NCBI GenBank assembly: GCA_026392555.1
Contig: JAPLBW010000146.1
Location: 1-5,400 of the forward strand
From: Actinomycetota bacterium
GTDB taxonomy: Bacteria > Actinomycetota > Actinomycetes > UBA12327
Reading direction: 5' to 3'
DNA length: 5,400 bases
The notes beneath the pieces were generated by a model. The model saw only the letters and a program-made list of their open reading frames with translations. It was not told the DNA's origin and did no database searches. Below are positions 1 to 5,400 of the stretch, piece after piece; positions within the stretch are counted from its first letter, which is position 1, and each line of letters opens with the position of its first letter. Made by a program: the position numbers and the translations under genes.

Positions 1-404
1 AGACCTGTGCCGACGGTGACTGCCAACAGGGAATGGACTCCATGACCTGAGCCCACGCGAAATTCAGCCCACGCAGTTGCGGTCGCATCATTTTCAATGA
101 CGCAGGACAACTGTGCTTGCTCCTCGATGCGTTGAGCCAACGGAAAATCGACAAAAGCCAAGTGGGGTGCGAAAGCCACGTTGCGGCCGGTGACATCAAT
201 CAGGCCAGCAACTCCGATGCCGATTGCGTGGGGCTTGTGACTTTCGCCAACCGTGTTGATGCACTCCACAACGGTGGCAACGATCGCGTCTGCGTCGTGG
301 GTGGGTGTGGGGACACTGACCGACTTAAGGACGTCACCAGTGCCCGACACCAGGCCAGCAACAGTCTTGGTTCCACCGATATCAACACCGATTACCCAGG
401 ACAT
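1..404 (-). CDS. ROK-family glucokinase, N-terminal part (runs off left edge)
   Basis: This is a sugar kinase of the ROK family, most likely the ATP-dependent glucokinase that makes glucose-6-phosphate in the cytoplasm. The visible 134 residues begin MSWVIGVDIGGTKT, with the phosphate-binding DxGGTK motif at residues 8-13. ENDA at 104-107 carries the expected catalytic aspartate (D106), and TVGTG at 130-134 is the start of the second phosphate-binding loop. The zinc-binding CxCGxxGC motif of the family would lie beyond the edge; full-length members are about 310-320 residues, so roughly 60 percent is missing. The start is ATG at 404-402, just 2 nt after the stop of the metallophosphoesterase gene, with only a weak ribosome site (TTGGA), so coupling to the upstream gene is likely. 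The frame is open to position 1 with no internal stop. In actinobacteria such kinases also take part in glucose repression; whether this one does cannot be seen. ROK family is near certain; glucose as substrate is inferred from similarity to actinobacterial GlkA. Confidence 0.9.
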   Translation of the reverse strand, partial: MSWVIGVDIGGTKTVAGLVSGTGDVLKSVSVPTPTHDADAIVATVVECINTVGESHKPHAIGIGVAGLIDVTGRNVAFAPHLAFVDFPLAQRIEEQAQLSCVIENDATATAWAEFRVGSGHGVHSLLAVTVGTG

Positions 405-406
405 GG

Positions 407-1174
407 TTAGAGATCCAAGACAAACGGAGTTTGGCGACTCCTGAAGTGCCCCACATTCATACATTCGGTCTTACCGATCCGAGTGCGCTGAGCCAGTGGT
501 TGATGCACATGCCCAAACAACGCAATAGCGGGCTGGGTTTTCACAATGGCTTCTAACAGGGCCGAGCTACCGCGTTCAAAGCGTCGCGCAACTGTGTCGT
601 AGGTCAATTCGGGCAGGGCTGGTGGGATGTGCGTGCACAACACATCCACGTGTCCCAAAGCTTCGACTTTGGCCGCGTAAGCCTCATCGGTGATTTCAAA
701 CGGTGTGCGCATAGCCGTGCGCAATCCACCACCGACAAAACCAAAGCGCACGCCATTGATGTCAACAACTTGCCCGTCTAAGACTTGGTGGCCCGGGCGA
801 GTGAACTCTGGCCACATCGTGGGCAAGTCAACGTTGCCGTAGGTCAGTAATGCTGGATCAGGCATCGCGGCAAAGAGCTCGGCGTATTGCTTGCGGACTT
901 CGTCATCTAACTGACTGCGGCGATCGCCACCGCGCTGCTCCCACAGGGAGTTTCCGAATTCGCGGGCTTCGTCGTAGCGACCTTGGGTGCGGAGCGCGAC
1001 GAACTTCGCGCAATTTTCCGGACCGAAAAGTTGGGAAAAGATTCCTCGCGACATGTCGTGGTAGTCGATAAACAAGACCAGGTCACCCAGGCAGATGAAT
1101 AGGTCCGACCCTTCGCCAGCGCGCGCGAGTGCATCACTTGCGCCATGAACATCGCTGACTACGTGGACTCTCAC
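407..1174 (-). CDS. Calcineurin-like metallophosphoesterase
   Basis: This is a 255-residue cytoplasmic hydrolase of the calcineurin-like metallophosphoesterase superfamily, which uses a two-metal centre to cleave phosphomonoesters or phosphodiesters. All the metal-ligand motifs are present in order: SDVHG (D8, H10), GDLV (D31), GNVD (N114), THIPP (H182) and GHVH (H222, H224). It should therefore be active. The stretch between GDLV and GNVD (about residues 35-110) is long and charged and may form a helical insertion or cap. No signal peptide or membrane segment is seen. The start is GTG at 1174-1172, which places the first motif at residue 8 as expected for this fold; a later start would cut the metal site. 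The ribosome site is weak (GAGAAC directly before GTG). It lies 18 nt after the zinc-ribbon gene and 2 nt before the glucokinase gene, probably in one transcript. The substrate is unknown, and the neighbouring glucokinase does not settle it. Confidence 0.88.
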   Translation of the reverse strand: MRVHVVSDVHGASDALARAGEGSDLFICLGDLVLFIDYHDMSRGIFSQLFGPENCAKFVALRTQGRYDEAREFGNSLWEQRGGDRRSQLDDEVRKQYAELFAAMPDPALLTYGNVDLPTMWPEFTRPGHQVLDGQVVDINGVRFGFVGGGLRTAMRTPFEITDEAYAAKVEALGHVDVLCTHIPPALPELTYDTVARRFERGSSALLEAIVKTQPAIALFGHVHQPLAQRTRIGKTECMNVGHFRSRQTPFVLDL

Positions 1175-1192
1175 GTTCTCAGCCTAAGGCGA

Positions 1193-1645
1193 TTAGCGCA
1201 GGAACAGCCCGATGAGGCTCATCAGGGCAAAAACAACCACGCTCACTGCCACTGTTCCGCCGATCACGACCGCAGCCTTGCCACTGTTGGAACTGACCTT
1301 GGACGCCAAACCACCTAAGGCTGGCATGAGCGGGTCGCTACCGAGCAAACTCAGATCGAACTCAGGTTCAGCCGCGGATGATTCTTGGGCTACTTCGTCC
1401 ACCCACGACTCAGGCACGGTAAGATCAGACACCGCAAGATCAGACACAGGCAGTTCAGACACCGCGAGTTCAGGCACAATCAGTTCAGACGCAGGCGCCG
1501 GAATGGATTCAGCCGGAACAACTGGTCCGGGAGCCGGAACCGTCACAGCGGCGGGTTCAGGCACGCTTTGCAGCGAGAAATGGCACAGCGAACACCACAG
1601 CGCGTCTGGTCGGACGGCTGCAGAACACTGCGGACAACGGGTCAC
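1193..1645 (-). CDS. Small zinc-ribbon protein with repeat linker and C-terminal membrane helix
   Basis: I do not recognise a named family for this 150-residue protein, but its architecture is clear. Residues 4-21 form a zinc ribbon with two CxxC pairs (C4/C7 and C18/C21), of the kind found at the start of many bacterial membrane or regulatory proteins. Residues 27-95 are a Pro/Ala/Val/Glu-rich, acidic, probably disordered linker containing a five-residue repeat (VSELP, VSDLA, VSDLT and similar, about 53-80). Residues about 124-148 are one hydrophobic helix ending in a terminal arginine, with a lysine (K123) just before it. That suggests a tail-anchored protein with the zinc ribbon in the cytoplasm; topology is inferred. 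The start is GTG at 1645-1643; the zinc ribbon begins at residue 4, so no later start is plausible. It is the first gene of the leftward cluster and divergent from the acyl-CoA synthetase gene. Function is unknown; protein-protein or nucleic-acid contact through the ribbon is only a possibility. Confidence 0.8.
   Translation of the reverse strand: MTRCPQCSAAVRPDALWCSLCHFSLQSVPEPAAVTVPAPGPVVPAESIPAPASELIVPELAVSELPVSDLAVSDLTVPESWVDEVAQESSAAEPEFDLSLLGSDPLMPALGGLASKVSSNSGKAAVVIGGTVAVSVVVFALMSLIGLFLR
1410..1499. repeat. 15-bp tandem repeat inside the zinc-ribbon gene
   Basis: Five full units and one degenerate unit of 15 bp lie head to tail, each beginning TCAGRCAC on the plus strand (units start at 1410, 1425, 1440, 1455, 1470 and 1485). 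The unit is a multiple of three, so it encodes a five-residue repeat (V-S/P-D/E-L-x) on the minus strand without disturbing the frame. Units differ at several positions, so this is an aged or selected array rather than a fresh slippage product. Copy-number change would lengthen or shorten the linker in steps of five residues. Confidence 0.85.
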
Positions 1646-1692
1646 CTACCAGATATCGGCAGGCGTGACCGATTCCTTGACCCCCCACTTCG

Positions 1693-1702
1693 TGCCTAGG
1701 CA
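1693..1702. promoter_or_regulatory. Perfect 10-bp palindrome, possible operator
   Basis: TGCCTAGGCA is its own reverse complement and does not extend further on either side (G at 1692 faces G at 1703). It ends 2 nt before the candidate -10 hexamer at 1705-1710, where a bound dimeric regulator could interfere with RNA polymerase. A palindrome of this length can also arise by chance in a region of this size, so the operator role is only a suggestion. Confidence 0.25.
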
Positions 1703-1704
1703 GG

Positions 1705-1710
1705 TATCGT
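1705..1710 (+). promoter_or_regulatory. Candidate -10 box for the acyl-CoA synthetase operon
   Basis: TATCGT matches TAnnnT. With the usual 6-nt gap between the -10 hexamer and the start of transcription, +1 would fall at 1717, the G of an in-frame GTG. This would give a leaderless mRNA, a common arrangement in actinobacteria. No well-spaced -35 box accompanies it, so confidence is low. Confidence 0.3.
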
Positions 1711-1716
1711 TCACGC

Positions 1717-3498
1717 GTGCAGGAATTCAGCGTGGAGCCCATGGTCATCCTCGACCCACATGCGGCCCTACCTGATTTACTCCTCGCCAACGCCACCGTG
1801 TCCCCCGATGCCATTGGCTACAGCCGCTTCGACGGTGCGCAGTGGACCGACATCTCGAATGAGCAGTTCTGGATTGAAGTCCAACAACTCGCGCGGGGAT
1901 TCATCGCTTCGGGTATCGAAGCTGGCGACCGCGTGGCAATCATGTCGCGCACACGCTACGAGTGGACTCTCATCGACTTTGCGCTGTGGACAGCTGGAGC
2001 AGTACCGGTTCCCATTTACGACTCGTCGTCGGTTGATCAAGTGCACTGGATTCTCAGCGACTCTGCCGCGGTGGCATGCATCGTCGAAACCCCGCGCAAT
2101 GCAAAGAGTGTTGATCAAGCCATCGCCGATTTAGCCCACGTAACTCAAGTGTGGTGCATCACCGATAACGACTTAGACACCCTCGCTGCGCGAAGCGACG
2201 AAGTACCCAGCGAGGTGTTGGATCAACGTCGCGCATCCTTAAACGTCGATAGCTTGGCCACGATCATCTACACTTCGGGAACGACCGGCCGGCCTAAGGG
2301 ATGCGAGCTCACCCACGGCAACTTCCTGGCCTGCGCCGAAAATGCGGTTGCGGCCATGCCTGATGTAGTGGGCTTTGAAGGCGCTTCTACTCTGCTGTTC
2401 TTGCCTCTTGCTCACGTTTTTGCCCGCCTTATAGAAGTCCTGTGTGTTGCCGCCAACGTCCGACTGGCCCACACCGCAACGATCACCGACCTTGCGGGCA
2501 AGTTGCAGTCGTTCCAGCCCACATTCTTGCTTGCCGTGCCACGCGTATTTGAGAAGATCTATGTCGGTGCTCAACAAAAGGCCACCGCCGAAGGCAAAGG
2601 CGCCATCTTCCAGCGGGCTGCCGATGTCGCCATCGCCTACAGCCAAGGAATCCAGGCGGGCCGCATTCCGTTCGCAGTTAAGACTCAGCACGCTGTCTTT
2701 GAAAAGTTGGTGTACTCGAAACTGCGCAACGCCATGGGTGGACAGATCCGCTGGGCGGTGTCCGGCGGTGCGCCGCTGGGCGAACGACTCGGTCACTTTT
2801 TCCGCGGTGCAGGTGTCACCATCCTTGAGGGATACGGCCTCACCGAAACCACCGCTCCGCACACCGTCAACACTCCCAGCATGATCAAAGTAGGCAGCGT
2901 GGGCAAACCGCTCCCCGGCTGCAGTGTCCGGATTGCCGATGATGGTGAAGTTCTGGTCAAAGGCCCAAATGTTTTTCGCAGTTACCTTGGCGACCCAGCA
3001 GATACCGATGCAGCGTTCATCGATGAGTGGTACCGCACCGGGGATATCGGGACTCTTGATGACGGATACCTCTACATCACCGGTCGGAAAAAGGAAATCA
3101 TCATTACTGCGGGTGGTAAGAACGTCGCCCCCGCGCCTCTGGAAGCACTCCTGGCCAGCAATCTCCTCGTCGCACATGCTGTGGTCATCGGCGACAACCG
3201 GCCCTACATCGCCACGTTGCTCACGCTTGATCCCGACGAGCTCAAAACGTGGCTGACAACGAACGATCGCGTTGACCTCAGTGCTGCCGAGTTGGTTAAC
3301 GACCCCCAATTGCGCGCTGAACTGCAAAAAAACATCGATCTCGCGAATAAGACAGTGTCCGCAGCCGAAGGGATCCGACGTTTCGTCATCTTGCCCGTGG
3401 AGTTCACCGAAGAGACCGGTTACCTCACGCCGAAGTTGAGCGTGAAGCGCCACCTAGTGCTTGCTGACTTCGCGGAACAAGTTGAGAGTTTGTACTAA
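1717..3498 (+). CDS. Long-chain acyl-CoA synthetase (AMP-forming), FadD15-like
   Basis: This cytoplasmic or membrane-associated enzyme activates long-chain fatty acids to acyl-CoA through an acyl-adenylate, using ATP and CoA, and feeds phospholipid synthesis or beta-oxidation. It is 593 residues from GTG 1717 (588 from GTG 1732, 585 from ATG 1741), close to the family's usual 600. Motifs seen: the ATP-binding loop YTSGTTGRPKG (185-195), LPLAHVFAR (229-237), YGLTET (373-378), YRTGD (439-443, D443 binding ribose) and the hinge GRKKEIIITAGGKN (456-469). The C-terminal lysine motif reads LTPKLSVKR (570-578), where relatives I recall have LTPTLKxKR, so the usual catalytic lysine position appears to be S575. 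The start is uncertain: GTG 1717 could be a leaderless start, while GTG 1732 has the better ribosome site; N-terminal residues before the conserved part do not decide it. The stop overlaps the next ATG (TAATG). The family is certain; chain length preference is inferred. Confidence 0.93.
   Translation: MQEFSVEPMVILDPHAALPDLLLANATVSPDAIGYSRFDGAQWTDISNEQFWIEVQQLARGFIASGIEAGDRVAIMSRTRYEWTLIDFALWTAGAVPVPIYDSSSVDQVHWILSDSAAVACIVETPRNAKSVDQAIADLAHVTQVWCITDNDLDTLAARSDEVPSEVLDQRRASLNVDSLATIIYTSGTTGRPKGCELTHGNFLACAENAVAAMPDVVGFEGASTLLFLPLAHVFARLIEVLCVAANVRLAHTATITDLAGKLQSFQPTFLLAVPRVFEKIYVGAQQKATAEGKGAIFQRAADVAIAYSQGIQAGRIPFAVKTQHAVFEKLVYSKLRNAMGGQIRWAVSGGAPLGERLGHFFRGAGVTILEGYGLTETTAPHTVNTPSMIKVGSVGKPLPGCSVRIADDGEVLVKGPNVFRSYLGDPADTDAAFIDEWYRTGDIGTLDDGYLYITGRKKEIIITAGGKNVAPAPLEALLASNLLVAHAVVIGDNRPYIATLLTLDPDELKTWLTTNDRVDLSAAELVNDPQLRAELQKNIDLANKTVSAAEGIRRFVILPVEFTEETGYLTPKLSVKRHLVLADFAEQVESLY
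1721..1724 (+). promoter_or_regulatory. Ribosome binding site favouring the alternative start GTG 1732
   Basis: AGGA at 1721-1724 lies 7 nt before GTG 1732, which is in frame with the acyl-CoA synthetase. This is ordinary Shine-Dalgarno spacing and is better than anything correctly spaced before GTG 1717 (AGGCAGG at 1698-1704 is 12 nt away) or ATG 1741 (GGAG at 1734-1737 is only 3 nt away). If transcription starts upstream of 1721, translation probably begins at 1732. Confidence 0.4.
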
Positions 3499-4208
3499 TG
3501 AACCACGAGGGCGTTGCCGTCAAGGACTTGACGATTCGCTTTGGTCGCACCACCGCTATTGATCAGTTGAGTTTTTCACTCACCGCGGGAACATCGGTAG
3601 CGTTGATTGGTCGCAATGGTGCCGGTAAGTCCACGACCTTGCGCGTTCTCGCTGGAGTGCTGCCACCCAACGCGGGCGAGGTGATGATTAATGGAATCAA
3701 CATCGTCAAAGACCCCATCGCCGCCCGATTCGAAGTGGGCTATTGCCCTGACGTGGGAGGTTTGATTCCGCGGGCCACCTTGTGGGAACACTTAGAGCTC
3801 TCGGCGACGATTCGCGGCATGGATGCGTCCTGGCAAGAGCGTGCCCAGGAACTCCTCGTCGCCTTTGACCTCACTGACGCGGCCGATCGCATAACCGCTG
3901 AGTTCTCGCACGGAATGAGCCGCCGATCAGCAGTGATCTTGGCCGCGTTGCATCAACCCAAGGTCCTGTTGCTTGATGAACCCTTCGATGGCGTGGACCC
4001 CTTGGGTGTTGACGCGACCATGGATGTCATTGCCCAAGCAGAAGCCAGCGGCAGCACGGTCATCGTGTCCACCCACCTGCTCCCCCTGGCCGTTGCTGCT
4101 TGCTCGCGCGCGTTGGTTTTGGCTAATGGACACATCACTTCAGACGGCCCTACTTCCGAACTTGCCGGACTTGAGGGTGAACAGGTGTATCGAAGGCTGC
4201 TGACGTGA
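3498..4208 (+). CDS. ABC transporter ATP-binding protein
   Basis: This is the 236-residue ATPase subunit of an ABC transporter, a peripheral protein on the inner face of the membrane, of the single-domain type that pairs with ABC-2-like export permeases. Seen in order: Walker A GRNGAGKST (38-46), the Q-loop region GYCPDVGGL (81-89) with aspartate where glutamine is classical, a degenerate signature FSHGMSRR (136-143) in place of LSGGQ, Walker B VLLLDEP (156-162) with catalytic E161, the D-loop region GVDPLG (165-170) and the switch histidine H193 in STH. All core catalytic residues are intact, so it should hydrolyse ATP. Signatures of the form xSxGMxxR are usual in the ABC-2/DrrA-like group, so the deviation supports export rather than loss of function. 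The start ATG shares its A with the TAA of the acyl-CoA synthetase gene, and the end overlaps the permease start by 4 nt, so expression of all three is probably coupled. The substrate is unknown. Confidence 0.93.
   Translation: MNHEGVAVKDLTIRFGRTTAIDQLSFSLTAGTSVALIGRNGAGKSTTLRVLAGVLPPNAGEVMINGINIVKDPIAARFEVGYCPDVGGLIPRATLWEHLELSATIRGMDASWQERAQELLVAFDLTDAADRITAEFSHGMSRRSAVILAALHQPKVLLLDEPFDGVDPLGVDATMDVIAQAEASGSTVIVSTHLLPLAVAACSRALVLANGHITSDGPTSELAGLEGEQVYRRLLT
4192..4196 (+). promoter_or_regulatory. Ribosome binding site of the permease gene
   Basis: GAAGG lies inside the end of the ATPase gene, 8 nt before GTG 4205. It decides the permease start: the only upstream option would overlap the ATPase far more, and the next in-frame candidates (ATG 4253, GTG 4256) would remove the conserved cytoplasmic N-terminus. 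Confidence 0.55.
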
Positions 4209-5400
4209 GTTCACCGGCGCAGCTGCGACCGCTGATTGCGTTGCGTTGGAAGATGGTGCGCGAACCAAGCACCAGGCGCGGTCTTGCGGTGGCGCTGGTA
4301 ATTCCCGTTGCCCTCTTGCTCATCACCATCGTCGGCGCACGCCTTTACCCCGCGCCCGCCGACAGCACAACATTGCTGGTCATCGTTCCCGCACTGCTCT
4401 TGGGTTTTGTGGTGTTGTCCATCTTCGGTCCACTCGCGGCGGGAGGCGGCAACGAGTTGTACCCCGCCGACCAACTGGTGGCATTTCCCATTAAGTCGCG
4501 CACCACTGCCCTGGCCGCACTGTGTTTGACACCGTTAAACCTGGCCTGGCTGGTTCAAGTGCTCATCGCGTTTGGATTGATTAGCTATCTCGCACGATCG
4601 TCGTGGCCCACTGCTCTCGCTGCATCCACCACGATCGCGGTGTTCATCGCCGGCGCGACGGTTTTTGGCCAGTGGGTGGGCTGGCTCATTGTTGGTATTC
4701 GCCAACGCATCATCGGACGCATCGTTACCTGGATCGTCGCCCTGGCTTTAGGAATGGGGTTTCTGGCCCTACTGCGATCAGGATCTCTGACGGGCTTTTT
4801 GGACAAAAGCCCCACGCTGTGGGTCGTTGTTGCCGCACTGGGCCCAAGCCAAGGCAATTACTCACGCTGGTTAGAGCGCACCGCCCTTCTGGCCGTCTTG
4901 ACCGCTGGCTTTTTCGTACTGTCCCTACTGAGTTGTCGGTGGGCTTTGCGTCAACCACACCAAGCGTGGGAACGCACGTCATCCTCGGTTCGTGCGCATC
5001 GCCCCACACGGGGAATGGATCCACAAAAGATGGCAGCGCGCATGGATCGCGCAGGTTTGTGGCGCAGTCCGTCCATTCGCCGAGGCCTGGTCTTGTTAGC
5101 AGCGATCCCTGCCGTTGCCGTGTGGCTTGCCGGAAGTCAACTCTCACTGATGGCCCTACTTCCTGGTCTGATTGCGGCCGGTAGCGCACTGCTCTTTGGC
5201 ATCAACGCATTTTGTTTGGACGGACCAGGCGCCCTGTGGCTGGCTGGTCTGCCGATGAAGCCGAGTGTGTGGTTTTGGCGACGCACTCGACTGGTCGCCG
5301 GTGTCGCACTTGTTACCACTGCACCCATTGTGGTGATTGGCCTGGTCAGATTGCCCGACCGTCCGCAGTGGTCAACAACTTCCATCGTGGTCCTCAGTGC
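4205..5400 (+). CDS. ABC transporter permease, ABC-2-like (runs off right edge)
   Basis: This is the membrane subunit expected to partner the ATPase encoded just upstream. The frame is open from GTG 4205 to the end of the window, giving 398 residues without a stop; relatives I know of are around 500 or more, so the C-terminus is missing. It begins MSSPAQLRPLIALRWKMVRE, a basic cytoplasmic N-terminus typical of such permeases. Hydrophobic segments, by eye, lie at about 27-47, 56-78, 103-130, 137-165, 172-190, 203-213 (weak), 226-245, 296-312, 314-336 and 363-382. A hydrophilic, arginine-rich loop at about 247-294 divides the protein into two halves, which may reflect two repeated membrane units. 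LYPADQLVAFPI (85-96), just after the second helix, resembles the conserved PADQL...P element of actinobacterial permeases of this type; that comparison is from memory. GTGA overlap with the ATPase stop and a GAAGG ribosome site 8 nt upstream support the start. The substrate cannot be told. Confidence 0.82.
   Translation, partial: MSSPAQLRPLIALRWKMVREPSTRRGLAVALVIPVALLLITIVGARLYPAPADSTTLLVIVPALLLGFVVLSIFGPLAAGGGNELYPADQLVAFPIKSRTTALAALCLTPLNLAWLVQVLIAFGLISYLARSSWPTALAASTTIAVFIAGATVFGQWVGWLIVGIRQRIIGRIVTWIVALALGMGFLALLRSGSLTGFLDKSPTLWVVVAALGPSQGNYSRWLERTALLAVLTAGFFVLSLLSCRWALRQPHQAWERTSSSVRAHRPTRGMDPQKMAARMDRAGLWRSPSIRRGLVLLAAIPAVAVWLAGSQLSLMALLPGLIAAGSALLFGINAFCLDGPGALWLAGLPMKPSVWFWRRTRLVAGVALVTTAPIVVIGLVRLPDRPQWSTTSIVVLS

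Larger units (their letters stand above)
1646..1716. promoter_or_regulatory. Divergent intergenic region driving both clusters
   Basis: These 71 bp separate the GTG of the zinc-ribbon gene (minus) from the first GTG of the acyl-CoA synthetase frame (plus), so promoters for both directions must be here or inside the genes. On the plus strand TATCGT at 1705-1710 fits the actinobacterial -10 pattern TAnnnT and ends exactly 6 nt before GTG 1717. TTGACC at 1677-1682 resembles a -35 box, but its 22-nt spacing to that hexamer is too long for a standard pair. On the minus strand only the AT-rich GATATC (1657-1652) stands out and no convincing -35/-10 pair is visible. A perfect 10-bp palindrome sits at 1693-1702. 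That the region is regulatory follows from the gene layout; the individual boxes are tentative. Confidence 0.5.

Noticed and set aside
117..444. Plus-strand open frames of 97 and 63 residues at the left end
   Set aside because: They are antisense to the glucokinase, which has clear DxGGTK and ENDA motifs on the minus strand.
1175..1195. GCCTAAGGC inverted repeat between the zinc-ribbon and phosphoesterase genes as a terminator
   Set aside because: The stem is only 4 bp with a 1-nt loop and no T-run follows, so it cannot act as an intrinsic terminator.
1677..1682. TTGACC as a -35 box
   Set aside because: Spacing to the TATCGT hexamer is 22 nt and no better -10 lies 16-18 nt downstream, so I do not list it as a separate site.
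1212..1775. A 187-residue open frame on the plus strand, rich in Ser/Thr/Asp
   Set aside because: Its composition comes from reading the 15-bp repeat and linker of the zinc-ribbon gene backwards, and it runs across the divergent promoter region into the synthetase gene. The minus-strand reading has a coherent zinc ribbon and membrane helix.
2239..3453. A 404-residue open frame on the minus strand
   Set aside because: It lies wholly opposite the acyl-CoA synthetase, whose motifs are beyond doubt. The antisense translation shows no domain, and long antisense frames are common opposite such codon use.
4603..5189. Open frames on both strands (193 residues plus, 154 residues minus) within the permease region
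   Set aside because: They overlap the uninterrupted 398-residue hydrophobic permease frame, have no hydrophobic pattern or motif of their own and no good ribosome site.

Overview
The window comes from a bacterial chromosome and most likely from an actinobacterium of moderately high G+C (judged by eye; no count was made). The reasons are frequent GTG starts, an actinobacterial-type ROK glucokinase, a FadD15-like long-chain acyl-CoA synthetase, and an ABC permease of a type I associate with actinobacterial genomes. Genes are tightly packed and housekeeping in character. I see no RNA gene, mobile element, CRISPR array or sign of recent transfer. Taxon below phylum cannot be told from this sequence.

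The layout is two divergent gene clusters fired from one short intergenic region (about 1646-1716). Leftward (minus strand, read from 1645 down to 1) are a small zinc-ribbon protein with a tandem-repeat linker and a C-terminal membrane helix, a calcineurin-like metallophosphoesterase, and the N-terminal 134 residues of a ROK-family glucokinase that runs off the left edge. Gaps are 18 and 2 nt, so they are probably cotranscribed.

Rightward (plus strand) are a long-chain acyl-CoA synthetase, an ABC transporter ATPase, and a polytopic ABC permease that is still open at the right edge. The junctions overlap by 1 nt (TAATG) and 4 nt (GTGA), the usual signs of translational coupling.

The ATPase and permease very probably form one ABC-2-like exporter of unknown substrate. 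The acyl-CoA synthetase activates fatty acids; a link between it and the exporter (a lipid substrate, for example) is only suggested by the coupling. Glucokinase supplies glucose-6-phosphate. The phosphoesterase and zinc-ribbon protein have no assignable substrate.

Nothing here is clearly a new system. The points most worth a second look are the zinc-ribbon/repeat/membrane-anchor protein, the non-canonical C-terminal lysine motif in the acyl-CoA synthetase, the degenerate ABC signature, and the start and promoter arrangement in the divergent intergenic region (possible leaderless start plus a 10-bp palindrome).
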